Position numbers and translations under genes: made by a program. From contig WOAB01000098.1 in the NCBI GenBank assembly GCA_027886185.1, positions 2,604,001 through 2,668,000 on the forward strand: 64,000 bases of DNA. Direction: 5' to 3'. The notes beneath the pieces are model-generated. The model was not told where the DNA came from, ran no database searches, and saw only the letters and a program-made list of their open reading frames with translations. Below, piece by piece: positions 32,181 through 43,767 of this stretch; the first letter of the stretch is position 1, and each line of letters starts with the position of its first letter. This DNA is from Rheum nobile. Its lineage: Eukaryota > Streptophyta > Magnoliopsida > Caryophyllales > Polygonaceae.

Positions 32181-32981
32181 CGAAGGCCCTCAAGCACGGC
32201 CCTCAAGTGATCCACATGGTCCTCCAAGAACTTGCTATAGATCAAGATGTCATAGAAGTAGACCACCAAAAATTTGCCCAAGTAGGCCCTTAGAACATGG
32301 TTCATAAGGCACATGAAGGTGCTTGGCGGTTGGTGAGACCAAATGGCATGACAAGCCACTCATAGAGGCCACACTTCGTCTTGAATGTCGTCTTCCATTC
32401 ATCACCATCTCACATCTGGATTTGGTGGTAACCACTCTTGAGATCAACTTTAGAGAAGAGAGTGGCACCATGGAGCTCATCGAGCATGTCATCAAGGCGC
32501 GGGATGAGGTGGCGATACTTGACGGTGATTTGATTAATGGTGCGGCAATCAACACACATGTGCCATGAGCCATCTTTCTTTGGCATAAGGATCACAGGCA
32601 CGGCACAAGGGCTCAAACTCTCATGGATATAGCCCTTGTCCATGAGTTCTTAAACTTGGCGTGGAAGCTCCTTGGTCTCCTCGGGGATAGCACGGTAGCC
32701 GCTCGATTGGGAAGTGAGGCGCCGAGGACTAGATCAGTTTGGTGCTCTATCCCCCGCACCGGCGGAAGGCCCTCGGGTAGCTCCTTTGTGGTCACATCGG
32801 CAAAGTCATGTAGAAGCACCGAGACACTACGTGACAAATCGCAGTGCGGTGAGGGAGTGGCGAGGCATTGCTTTGGCACCAACAAGAAGCATAGGCGCCG
32901 GCCTTGGAGCACCGGGGTGAGGTGTTGCTGGCACGCCAAAAGAAGTTGGGTCTCGCAGCGCCCTTGAATGGGTACCACCGT
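32181..32981 (-). pseudogene. Element D reverse transcriptase, N-terminal and central part
   Basis: From high to low: LLLACQQHLTPVL, CFLLVPKQC, LLHDFADVTTKELPEGLPPV, GIEHQTDLVLGASLPNRAA, YIHESLSPCAVPVILMPKKD, CVDCRTINQITVKYRH, KVDLKSGYHQI, STFMCLMNHVLR and LVVYFYDILIYSK. The catalytic YxDD is altered to FYDI, so one aspartate is lost. The text crosses three frames. It is homologous to J and I pol, and an inactive remnant. It adjoins F at its low end and H at its high end. Confidence 0.88.
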
Positions 32982-33894
32982 TGATGAGAAATAGGATTGT
33001 TGTATGCTCCGTATCAAGGAAGTTTCGGCCTTCAATCAATCACAAGACAACAAAGACGATCGGTGCTTGAAAATGATGATTTCGGGGCTTTTTTTGGTCG
33101 GATCTTGGATCCATTTTTTGTTAGGGTTTCTTTGCTGGAAATTGAAAGGGATAAGTGGACAAGGATATCATGGATATGACTCAACACTCAAGCCTTGAAC
33201 AAGGACAAACAAATTAGAGATATGACTGACTCAAAGAAGCTTATCCATGCTCGATATTATGCACGAGCACACTCGATCTTACTCACGAGCAAACAAGAAG
33301 AATTGGAGACATTCTCTTGACAAAACAATCAGTTTAAGGCTTGATTCAATTCATATTAGACGTCCCTACAATGGTAGAGAACATAAGGTATAAATAGAAG
33401 ACAATAAAGAAACTAGAAACTCTTCACATAGCCTTGTCTTGATTCCTTGGGAAGAGGAAGAGTTTGCAGCCCATTCATTGTATTGAGGGGAGAGATTAGC
33501 CCCTTCATTTCGAGCATAAAATGCACTAATCAAATGATCATAATCATTTATATTCGATGGCCTCACGTTGGTGCTCCTTGGTCTTCTTCGGCATTGAATT
33601 AGATGAGACAATTTTTGGCAAGAGTTGGACTGTCGAAAAAGACTGGGCTTTATGGGCTATTCTGGGCTGATTTCGTGGAGGCCATTCACATAATAATTTT
33701 AGATAATTCTCTTAGATTTCCAATGACTACTCATGTGCCTCCATTGGACATTCGTAGCTCCCAATATAACCAAAATACTGAGGAGGTGTCAGAGGGACAT
33801 ATTCTTCGGTTTTGTCACCTTCCAACATCCGAGCACTACCTTTGATTCAAGTTTTTGCTCTTCTTGAAATATGATTTCACCCATATTCATATCA
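32982..33894 (-). repeat. 3' LTR of H
   Basis: TGATGAGAAATAGG to CCATATTCATATCA on the plus strand. It matches 34374-35229 at both ends and in the blocks near 33000-33090 and 33630-33890. The middle is more diverged, with indels. Confidence 0.85.
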
Positions 33895-34235
33895 TCATCT
33901 CCTCCTTTAAGAGGATTCGTCCTTGAATCCACATGCACATCAAGAGTTAGAAGAGATGAACTACCTTTCTTTCCCTCCATGGTGACAATTTTGACAAGTG
34001 GTTGTTCAACAAGGTATTTTGCCTCCTCTTCATTCAGTTTTAGCTCCTCTTCAACAACTTTGGCCATGAAAGTTTCACACACTTCCTCCTTAAGTGCTTC
34101 ATCACCATTGAGCGACTTCTCCATTTGTAAGGGTTCCTTGACAAGCTTTGGGGCAGCCTCCGCCGCATATTGGTGCAACATCTCCATAAGCTGAATTTCT
34201 CTCTCCTTTGCACGACGATCCTGATCCTCCAACAA
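33789..34235 (-). CDS. Single small ORF of H, running into the 3' LTR
   Basis: 148 codons, highly charged. The N-terminal half is probably coiled-coil (MLEDQDRRAKEREIQLMEML, then EEELKLNEEEAKYL). Near residue 107 it reads VDSRTNPLKGGDDDMNMGEI. The SRTNPxxxGxDD pattern resembles the end of CRM-type pol (PRSNPFQEWEDD in element I), and as there the frame then crosses into the LTR. I infer a gag-start or leader fused by deletion to the pol end. There is no gag core, zinc knuckle, protease or polymerase. Function unknown. Confidence 0.6.
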   Translation of the reverse strand: MLEDQDRRAKEREIQLMEMLHQYAAEAAPKLVKEPLQMEKSLNGDEALKEEVCETFMAKVVEEELKLNEEEAKYLVEQPLVKIVTMEGKKGSSSLLTLDVHVDSRTNPLKGGDDDMNMGEIIFQEEQKLESKVVLGCWKVTKPKNMSL

Positions 34236-34359
34236 GCACTTACAATCGGCAAAAATTGATGCGGTACTCGCTCACCAATTTTGTCGAAACTCCGACATAG
34301 TGATCGGCTGGTGCTTTCCATGGTTAAACATGATTCCTTTTGAATATTCCTTGAAGGTT

Positions 34360-34371
34360 GCTCTGATACCA
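34360..34371 (-). other. Primer binding site of H (tRNA-iMet)
   Basis: TGGTATCAGAGC on the minus strand, two bases from the 5' LTR. Confidence 0.9.
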
Positions 34372-34373
34372 AA

Positions 34374-35229
34374 TGATGAGAAGTAGGATCGGTGTATGCT
34401 CAGTATCAAGGAAGTTTCGGCCTTCAATCGATCACAAGACAACAAAGACGGTCAGTGCTTGAAAATGATGATTTTGGTAGAGTTTTGGGACTGTTTTTGT
34501 TTGAGTTTTGAACTCGATTTTTATGAAGCTTTGAAACGAAATGAAGAAGAACAATGCTGTAATTTTATAAAGGGATAAGTGAACACGGTCTTTGTGGATA
34601 TTACTCACCACTCGATCCTTGAACAAGATCAAGTACAAGAGATATTACACACTCGAGCACAAGATCGAAGTTCTCGATATGACTCACGAGAACAAGGAAA
34701 AACCCTAGGAATCTCTCCTAGTTACAAGCTGACCTTATTCTAGTTTTTTACTCAAATTTCCGTGCCTAACAATGGTTGCAAAACAAAGTATAAATAGAAG
34801 AAAATAAGGAGCAAAACAAGAGTCTCTTCGGTGGCTTGGCATTGATCTCAACAACTTTGGAAGACTCTTCACATGGAGTGGAGTCATGAATGAGCAAGAT
34901 GAGGAGTCTCCACATTATTAGATGCATCTAATTCACATGGATATGGCTTAATGACGTTCAAGTTGATGGCTGGTCTTTAGCCTTCCTTGACAAGCTCTAG
35001 GCTGATTTCGTGGAGGCCATTCACATGATAATTGTAGATAATTCTCTTAGCTTTCCAATGACTACTCGTGTGCCTCCATTGGACATTCGTAGCTCCCAAT
35101 ATAGCCAAAATACTGAGGAGGTGTCGGAGGGACATATTCTTCGGTTTTGTCACCTTCCAACATCCGAGCACTACCTTTGATTCAAGTTTTTGCTCTTCTT
35201 GAAATATGATTCCACCCATATTCATATCA
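34374..35229 (-). repeat. 5' LTR of H
   Basis: TGATGAGAAGTAGG to CCATATTCATATCA on the plus strand, 856 bp. It ends eight bases short of element I's 3' LTR, with D sequence (ACCATACT) between them. Confidence 0.85.
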
Positions 35230-35237
35230 ACCATACT

Positions 35238-36200
35238 TGATGGATGCTAGGATCAAGGATGACTCGGTGCAAGGGTTTGCCCTCCGAAGGCTCCCAAAGG
35301 CAGGCTGCGGCGACGGGACGGAATGGTCGGCGCAAGGGAACTCCTGTGGTTTCTTCAAGGCAATCACAAGGCAAATCCGTGGAGACGGAGGGGTGACGCC
35401 TCAATGAGGATGGTGATGGCGGTCGATGGACAAGGTGAACTGCGACTACGGACGAAGATGACCGGCACAAGGGGCTCCAAGGCCTCTCCTCGGCGGCGAC
35501 AAGGGCTCTCGGTAGAAGGGATGGCCGGCGTGGATGGGTGATGATGGAGTTGATGGATAAACACCTTTCCTTGCTGGATTTGACACACCAACAAGGAGGG
35601 TGGATCGATGGCCTCTTTGAGATGCAACACACTCAAAGAAATCACCAAGGGAAGCTTCGATTTGACTCATGAAGGCAGAGAGGAAGAGAGAGCTTTGGTT
35701 GGAACAAATAATTGTATTTCTCTTAACTTCAACGTGGTTGTTTCTGAATGAACAAGCAACTCTTTATAGGAGAAAAACAAAGCAAACGCCTAAGGAAAGA
35801 CGCCACTAATTGGCTGGCGGCCCAACAAGGCCCAAGTTCGGCAAAAACTAAAAACAAAGCTTAAAACAAGCTTAAAACCATGTCCTAAAAATGTATCAAC
35901 CCATATAAAATCATGAACATAGATAACGCACTCGGACGCGCCACAAGGATTGAGATGGCCGGCGAAGCAACAAGGTGGTCGAGGGCTCCGAGGCTTGTGA
36001 GGGCTTCAATGCTCAAGAGACCCTTCTTGAGCTCCTTTTGGAGATGCTTGGCTCGAGCCCTATTGATAGCCCCGGGAGGAAGGTCTTCTTGATACTCTTG
36101 ACCTTCACTAGACTCTCCATCACTTGAGCCATCTTCATCACTTGAGCCATCTTGGACGTCCGGGTAGTCTTTTTGCTCTTGATGAGACTTGGTCACATCA
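35238..36200 (-). repeat. 3' LTR of I
   Basis: 963 bp, TGATGTGACCAAGTC to GCATCCATCA on the minus strand, matching 51497-52456. The first 315 bp encode the pol tail. A TATA-like CCTATAAAGA lies at 35761-35770 on the minus strand. Confidence 0.9.
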
Positions 36201-39169
36201 TCCTCCCACTCTTGAAAGGGATTCGACCTCGGATCCAGCTCGTCAAGGACTTCATCGTCCCCCACCAAGAAAGGCACCAAATCAGCCACATTGAACACGT
36301 CATGAACTCCATAGGATGGCGGCAGCTCTAGTTTGTAGGCATTGTCGTTGATCTTCTCAAGCACATGGAAATGACCATCCCCTCTTGGTTTCAGCTTGGA
36401 GATGCGGAGTGAGGGAAAATGCTCCTTCCTTAGGTGCACCCAAACCTGATCGCCCAGTTCAAAGAGCACATCTTTACACCCCTTGTCAGCTAGCCTCTTG
36501 TATTGCATGGTCCTTCTCTCTAGTTGCAACCGGGTCTCTTCATGCAACTTCTTGATCTTCAAAGCTTGGTCAGTCCCTTCTTTGCTTTCTTGATCCGTGA
36601 TGGCATATGGCATTAGTTCAAGTGGCATTTTTGGATTGATGCCACAGACCACCTCAAATGGAGTCTTCTTGGTTGCTGAATGGACCGACCTATTATATGC
36701 AAACTCAATGAAGGAGAGGCACTCTTCCCACATGCGCAAGTTAGTTTGTTACATAGATCTAAGCAAAGCACCAAGGGTTCGGTTTACTACCTCAGTTTGT
36801 CCATCCGTTGGATGACAAGTAGTGGAAAAGAGGAGCTTTGTGCCAAGCTTAGCCCATAACGTCTTCCAGAAGTAACTTAGGAACTTCACATCTCGATCTG
36901 ACACAATAGACCTAGGAACTCCATGCAATCTCACAACTTGGTCAAAGAAAAGGTTAGCAACATGAGATGCATCATCAGTCTTATGACATGCAATGAAATG
37001 AGTCATTTTGGAGAACCTATCTATCACAACAAAGATGGAGTCCCTCCCTCTCTTAGACCTAGGTAAACCCAAAACAAAGTTCATAGAAATGTCTTCCCAA
37101 GGCACTTGAGGTATAGTAAAGGGGTGTATAGACCATGGGGTTGGCTCCTAGACTTAGCACGCAAGCAAGTAGTACATGAAGCACATAATTTCTCTACATC
37201 TCTAAGCATGCGTGGCCAATAAAAATGTTCTCTTAGAGTATGCATACTCTTTAGAACCCCAAAGTGTCCCATTAGCCCTCCCCCGTGAGCTTCTTGCACT
37301 AATAGTCTCCTAGTAGAACCCTTAGGAATGCATAATTTATGACTCTTGAATAAAAAACCCTCATGCAAATAATATTGATCCTTGCTAACCTTAGACACAC
37401 ATGTAGTAAAAATATCACAAAAATCAGAATAACATGCATAGAGTTCTTTCATAAAAGAAAAGCCAAGCAATTTTGCATCCAAAAGAGTTAGAAGTGAATA
37501 CCTTCGGGAGAGTGCATCAGCCACCACATTATCTTTTCCCTTCTTATGCTTGATGACATAAGGGGAAAATATCAATAAGTTCGACCCATTTAGCATGTCT
37601 TTTGTTGAGCCTGCTTTGCCCCTTTAAGTACTTCAATGCCTCATGGTTCGAATGGAACACAAACTCTTTGGGCAACAAGTAGTGTTGCCATACCTTAAGA
37701 ACTCAGACAAGAGCCAACAATTCCTTGTCATAGGTGGGGTAATTCAGCTCAGCCCCACCTAGCTTTTCACTAAAATAAGCTATTGGTTTGCCCTCTTGCA
37801 TAAGCACACCTCCTAGACCTATGCCCGATGCATCACATTCTATCTTAAAGGTCTTATCAAAGTTAGGCAATAACTGAAGTGGTGCATGCGTAAGCTTAGA
37901 TTTAAGAGTGGCAAAGGCCTCTTCTTGGGTAGCTTCCCACGTGAAAGACATACCCTTCTTTGTGAGCTCGGTGAGGGGAGTAGCCAAGGTGCTAAAATCC
38001 CTCACAAACCGGTAGTAGAAGCCAGCCAAAGCAAGGAAGCTACGGACTTGAGTCATAGTCGTGGGTGTAGGCCATTCATGAATAGCCTTCACCTTCTCCT
38101 CATCCACTCTCAAGTCGTCCTTGCACACCACATATTCAAATAATACCACATGATCCTAGCAAAAGTGGCACTTCTTAAGGTTGGCATACAACTTCTCCTT
38201 CCTTAGAACCTCAAGAACCTTTCTAAGGTGGCCAACATGCTTATTAAGGTCATGGATATACACTAAGATGTCATCAAAGTATACAACCACAAACTTACCA
38301 AGAAATGGCCTTAGAACATGGTTCATAAGCCTTATGAATGTGCTAGGGGCATTAGTTAGACCAAAGGGAATTACCATCCATTCATATAGCCCATACTTAG
38401 TTTTGAAGGCTGTTTTCCATTTATCACCTTCTTGCATATGAATTTGATGGTAACCACTCTTTAGGTCTATCTTGGAAAAGACGTTTGCCGCATGTAACTC
38501 ATCAAGCATGTCATCCAGCATAAGAATGGGGTGGCGGTACTTGATAGTAATGTTGTTGATTGCACGACAATCAACACACATTCTCCAAGTGTCATCCTTC
38601 TTAGGAACTAGAATGACCGGGACTGCACAAGGGCTAAGGCTTTCCCTCGCATAGCCCTTGTCAAGCAAGTCTTGTACTTGACGTTGCAATTCTTTAGTCT
38701 CTTCGGGGTTGGCCCTATAGGCAGCCCGATTAGGTAGTGTTGCCCCCGGTATAAAGTCAATTTGATGCTTAATACCTCTTACCGGTGGCAAACCAGTTGG
38801 CACCTCCTCTTGAAAGAGATCATCAAACTCCAACAAAAGTTAAGCAATGGCCTTAGGCAGTCCTTCAAAGTCCGAAGAGGCAAATAAGGTGTCCTTACAA
38901 ATGAGCAAGAAGCACACCTCACCCTCATTAAGAGCTTGAACAACTTCCTTGGGCTTAGCTAAGAGCATATGATTAGAAGCACCTCATTTTCTTCCAATGG
39001 CCAGCTTTTTACCCTTAGCTTGCTCAAGAGACTTCCCTTGCCATATGATCAGCCATAATCTCATGGAGAGCCAAGGGATGTAGGGTAATTCTCTTGCCAT
39101 TCATCAAGAAAGAGTACTCATTAGACACTCCTTGATGAACGACACCCCTATCATATTGCCAAGGCATAC
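35885..39169 (-). pseudogene. pol of element I: protease end, reverse transcriptase, RNase H, integrase and LTR-encoded tail
   Basis: Reverse transcriptase is at about 38160-38836 (FQEEVPTGLPPVRG, CVDCRAINNITIKY, VVYFDDILVY with the active DD). RNase H is at 37703-38149 (IECDASGIGLGGVLMQ, FSEKLGG, YDKELLALV). The integrase HHCC zinc domain is near 37190-37330 (GHFGVLKSM to CASCTTC) and the core near 36750-37105 (VSDRDVKF, GQTEVVNRTLG). The C-terminus reads FNVADLVPFL, RSNPFQEWEDD, then crosses the LTR start (VTKSHQEQ) into an acidic DGSSDEDG stretch and INRARAKHL. Disruptions include TAG at 38156-38158, TGA at 37703-37705 and frameshifts near 37575 and 36745. The frame joins element I's protease across J. 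Confidence 0.9.
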
Positions 39170-40072
39170 TGATGCGTCCTTTGCCTCAAATGTGGTCAAG
39201 AATGTCGGCGGTGAGCAGATCTAGGCCTTGTTCTTGGTCACGACAACCTTGATAGAGGTTTAAGAGGCGGAAACGGAGCGACGCAGCGCTAGAGGAACTG
39301 GCGCAGCGTTGGGGAATGTGAGTGGCCACAAGACTTGGCACTCGAGTTGCTTGAAGTGACAAGCGGCAAAGTTGTGATCGAAGCGACGATCGATGGAGTT
39401 GGCAGTAGCGACTGCCGACGAGAGTTGCGAGAGATAGATTGAGAGTGTTTGACGTCAATTCAAGAAGGAGGAATAAATCACTCGAAAACTTAACTTGAAT
39501 TATAATTATGACGTAAAATTACAAATGAAGGCCGAGATGGCCTTATAAAGACACGCGGGGCTCGGATGGGCCGAGACCCGCCTAATGGGCTAGCCCACTC
39601 GACACAAGTGGAGCGCACGCCCGAAAGAGGAAAATTACATAATTAGAAATGCTAAAAATAGAAATGTCTAAAACAGGAAATAACCTCTAAATGACTAAAC
39701 TAGGTGATAGGCGCCGATCTTGAATGTTGGCGAAGCATGTGCGGCGACAAGGCCTTGGCGAAGGCCATGACGCGGTGCGAGAGAGGCAACGGCGAGGCGT
39801 GACCTATGGTTAGGCTAGGATGGTCTCTGTGGGAGTCGCGCCAGGCTCGGAGTAGGGAGCCCGACTAGGCCTCGGTAGTGTCGATGAGGGCGGCAAGGAG
39901 CATAAGTGGGGGCACAGCTTTAGGCGCGCCTTGGCTGGCGACGAGGCGCATGACCAACGACTGAGTGGCCTGGCTGATGGCCTTGGCACGCGACCTGGTC
40001 ATAGGCCCAAGTGACTGGAGGCTCATGGCTTGTTCTTCCTCAGCGGCGGTCATAGAGGGCAGGGTCGCATCA
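39170..40072 (-). repeat. 3' LTR of J
   Basis: TGATGCGTCC to GGGTCGCATCA on the plus strand. It contains a TATA-like CTTTATAAGG (minus, 39541-39550) and the pol tail in its first 208 bp. Confidence 0.92.
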
Positions 40073-42760
40073 CCCTCCCCCACTTGGCTGTGAAGCGTTC
40101 CCGCTTCACCGTCATCAAACTTAGGCTCCATATAGGGTTGGAGGTCAACCACATTGAAGGTGGCGTGGACACCAAAGTCAAGGAGAAGGTCGACCTCATA
40201 GGCGTTGTCGCCGATGGCTTTGATAACCTGGAATGGGCCATCGCCGCGGGGAGCGAGCTTCGACTTGCGCTTGGCGGGGAAACGTTCCTTACGGAGATGC
40301 ACCCAGACTAAGTCACCGGGAGCGAATGTGATCTTGTGGCAGCCCTTGTTGTGTTGCGCGGCATACTGGCCAGCCCGACGCTCAAGCTGGGCCCGCATCC
40401 TGCGATGAAGCTCCTGGACTTGCGCAGCGCGGTTTGCTGCGGTGACGTACTCCTGGTCCTTCATGGGGCACGGCAACATGTCAAGAGGCGTCAATGGGTT
40501 ACGGTCGTAGACTACGTCGAATGGCATCAACCTTGTTGCCGAATGCCTGGACCTGTTATAGGAGAACTCAACAATAGAAAGTAAGTCCTCCCAACGCCTG
40601 GGGTTGGCTTTGAGCATGGTTTGAAGGAGGGCTCCTAAGGTTCGGTTGGTGACCTCAGTTTGGCCATCCATTTGCGGGTGATAGCTAGTAGAGAATAGGA
40701 GCTTGGTACCTAGCTTACCCCAAAGAGTCCTCCAAAAGTGGCCAACAAATTTCGTGTCCCTATCACTCACAATTGTCCTAGGGATCCCATGTAAGCGAAC
40801 CACATGATCAAAGAAGAGATCGGCTATGTCGGTGGCATTGTGGGTCGTCTTACAAGCTACAAAGTGGGCCATCTTGGAAAACCTGTCCACGACAACAAAG
40901 ACAGAATCTTTACCCCTACGAGAGAGAGGTAAACATGTGATAAAGTCCATGGACAAATCTTTCCAAGGGGCGGCCGGAATGGGGAGCGGAGTGTAAAGAC
41001 CATAGGGGCTGGAGCTAGCCTTAGCTCGTTGGCACACAGCACAACTCTTGCAAAACCTAATGACATGGGTAGTCATATGAGGCCAAAAGAAATGTTCCCC
41101 CAATGTAGCCAAGGTCTTGCTAATCCCAAAGTGGCCTCGACCATCATGTGCCTCTTGAATGAGAAGGGTCCTAACGGATGAGCTAGGGATGCATAGATGA
41201 CCAACCTTGTAAAGATACCCCTCATTGATGAAGAAAGTGTCAAACTCTCGGTCCCTAAGGCATTGCTCATAGATAGGCTTAAAATAGGCATCAGTCAAAT
41301 ATAAGTCATTAATCAAAGCAAAACCCAAAACCTTAGTTTGAAGATGAGTTAGAAGGCTATACATGCGAGAAAGGGCATCGGCTACCACATTTTCCTTACC
41401 TTTCTTGTGGACAACCACATAGGGAAAAGTCTCCATGAACTCGACCCATCTAGCAAGGCGGCAGCCGAGAGTGGCTTGGCTCTTCAAGTAGCTAAGCGCG
41501 GCATGGTCGGAGTGAATTACAAATTCTCGCGGACAAAGGTAGTGTTGCCATGTCTTGAGCACTCGGACAAGAGCGTAGAGCTCCTTGTCATACGTGGGGT
41601 AGTTCAAGGTGGCCCCCGTGAGCTTCTCACTGAAATAGGCTATCGGTCGCTTGTCTTACTGGAGAACGCCGCCAATGCCGATGTTGGAAGTGTCGCACTC
41701 GACCTCAAACCTTTTAGTAAAGTCCAGAAGCTGCAAGAGAGGCGTGTTGCAAAGGGCCTCCTTCAAAGTCTGAAAGGCCCGCTCATGGCTATCAAGCCAC
41801 ACCACCGTGGCTCCCTTCTTGGTGAGTTCATGGAGTGGGGCGGCAATGGAGCTGAAGTCGCGCACAAACCTCCTATAGAAGCCATCCAACCCACGAAAAT
41901 ACCAAACCATGGTCGGGTTGGTCGGCGTCGGCCAATCTCGAATGGCCTTCACCTTGTCCTCATCCAAGCGCAAGCCATCCTTAGACACAATGAAACCTAG
42001 GAAAACTGTAGTGTCGGAGCAGAAACGACATTTGCCAAGGTTGGCATACAGCTGCTCTTTCCTCAAGCACTCTAACACAAGCCTAAGGTGCTGGACATGA
42101 TCATCTAGACTACGAGAGTATACAAGAATGTCATCAAAATACACCACTACAAATTTTCCCAAAAAATGTCTCAAGACATGGTTCATCAAGCGCATGAAAG
42201 TGTTGGGGGAATTGGTGAGCCCAAATGGCATGACTAACCACTCATAAAGACCATACTTGGTCTTAAACGCCGTCTTCCATTCATCTCCCTCCATTCGAAT
42301 CTGGTGATAGCCACTCTTCAAGTCAATCTTGGAAAAGAGCGTGGCACCATGGAGTTCATCCAACATATCATCAAGGCGGGGGATGGGATGGCGGTACTTC
42401 ACTGTGATCTGGATGATGGTGCGGCAGTCAACACACATTCTCCATGAGCCATCTTTCTTAGGCACCAGAATCACGAGCACGACGCAAGGGCTCAAGCTTT
42501 CCCTCACGTAGCCGCGATTCAAGAGTTCTTGAACTTGTCGTTGCAGTTCTTTGGTTTCCTCAGGGTCAGCGCGGTAGGCGGCACGGTTTGGCAATGAAGC
42601 ACCAGGCACCAAGTCAATTTGGTGCTCAATGTCGCGGATAGGAGGCAGGCCCTGGGGCAACTCGTCAGGCATGACATCAGCGAACTCCTGGAGCAAAGAA
42701 GCAACACTATTGGGCAAATCATTGGGGGTGGCGGCACTTGTAGCACAAAAGGTGGGGTAC
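39865..42760 (-). pseudogene. pol of element J: reverse transcriptase, RNase H, integrase and LTR-encoded tail; one in-frame stop
   Basis: Reverse transcriptase occupies 41850-42717 (LPQGLPPIRDIEHQ, CVDCRTIIQITVKY, VVYFDDILVYSR with intact DD). RNase H follows (VECDTSNIGIGGVLQ, FSEKL, YDKEL, IHSDH). The frame is interrupted only by TAA at 41656-41658, then continues 580 codons. In that part the HHCC domain is near residues 154-192 and the integrase catalytic triad is D221, D282, E318 (spacing 35). A GPY/F-like end follows (DGPFQVIKAIGDNAYEVDL). No clear chromodomain is seen. The frame enters the LTR at 40072 and ends after GPMTRSRAKAI. A CAA-to-TAA change would explain the stop. It catalyses cDNA synthesis and integration in functional relatives. 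Confidence 0.92.
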
Positions 42761-43002
42761 CAAGAGAAAACAAGGCGATCTTCCCTTGAATGCCACAGTC
42801 AAGTCACTGTGCCTGGCCAAAAGCAGGTGATTTTCACAACGGCCTTGTAGCGGGGAGGATAGTGGTGAAGCACCGACAGTTGGCAAATCTAGGGAGGCAA
42901 TTGGGGAAGGAACAAAGGCACTGGGTGGGAAATGTCCAGTGCTCGAAGCAGAATCCCCATTGCCCGACCAATTTTTTGTGGGCCTGTTCCTCGGCTTTCT
43001 GT

Positions 43003-43680
43003 CTACGGCGCCAACGACGTGGCCTTTCGCGGCCGTAGGGAAACTTCTTCTGGCGTTGTTGGCGGCAGCCGGTTCCTAGGGGGCGGTGTGATGGCCCAGG
43101 CGGCCATTCTCTGACTTGGATTGATTGCTCGACCCAGAACTTGGATTGCCGAAAGTGGATCCGCCAGCCTAGGGCACGGTCGAGTGTCGCGCGACAGTCT
43201 TGTCGGCGGCGGCTTCGATAGCCTTTTGTCGGTCCCTCTCAACCTGGTCCTGCAATATCTCATGTGGCACATAGGTAAGAGGGTGACGCACTTTCCATGG
43301 TAAGTAAACACATATGTGTTTAAATAGCCATCGTGAAGAGCGCGCCGATCAAATTGCCATGGGCGGCCAAGCAAGAGGTGCTTGGCGTCCATAGCAATGA
43401 CATCACACAGAACGAAATCTGAATAATGTCCAATGGAGAAAGAAATTAGGCATTGACGAGTGACAGTGTTACCTTCACTTGAAGAGATCCATTGGAGGTC
43501 GTAAGGTTGGGGGTGTGGCGTCGTTGGCAAGTTGAAGTGTTTCACCACTTTCTCGTTGACAATGTTGCAACAGCTTCCCCCATCGATGATGACACTCAAC
43601 GAGGCAGTTTTGACTAAACACCGGGTGTGGAAGAGGTTCTCCCATTGGTCTACCAAGTCTGCCTCCTTGACAGTAAGCAC
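43003..43680 (-). CDS. Aspartic protease region of J
   Basis: 225 codons in an open segment. The active-site region reads VIIDGGSCCNIVNEKV (DGGS in place of DTGA, as in I). It is followed by TTPHPQPYDLQWI and HLLLGRPWQFDRRALHDG, the conserved protease end of this lineage. The C-terminal stretch is basic and loses similarity, suggesting a shift into the wrong frame before the linker to reverse transcriptase (42760-43003). The protein would process Gag and Pol. Confidence 0.75.
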   Translation of the reverse strand: MLTVKEADLVDQWENLFHTRCLVKTASLSVIIDGGSCCNIVNEKVVKHFNLPTTPHPQPYDLQWISSSEGNTVTRQCLISFSIGHYSDFVLCDVIAMDAKHLLLGRPWQFDRRALHDGYLNTYVFTYHGKCVTLLPMCHMRYCRTRLRGTDKRLSKPPPTRLSRDTRPCPRLADPLSAIQVLGRAINPSQRMAAWAITPPPRNRLPPTTPEEVSLRPRKATSLAP

Positions 43681-43767
43681 GCGCCGCGTGACGAGGCTGA
43701 GCGGCGTGCCCGCATGAAAGTCGGTCGGCCCACATGCGTAGGTCTCATCGTTGACCTCTTCAAAGCC

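Larger units (their letters stand above)
32982..35229 (-). mobile_element. Element H: very short non-autonomous gypsy-derived retrotransposon
   Basis: LTRs 32982-33894 (913 bp) and 34374-35229 (856 bp) flank only 479 bp. Flanking bases are ACCGT and ACCAT (a CpG-type transition in one copy). The internal part has a tRNA-iMet primer site (34360-34371), one 148-codon ORF and a purine tract (AAAGGAGGAGATGA, minus strand) before the 3' LTR. At 2.2 kb it is close to the TRIM/SMART class, but its ORF ends in a CRM-like tail. Confidence 0.85.

Noticed and set aside
35222..35670. Overlapping open frames in the LTRs of I (also 51488-52184)
   Set aside because: They lie in the LTR beyond the pol tail stop, differ between the two LTRs and lack family features.
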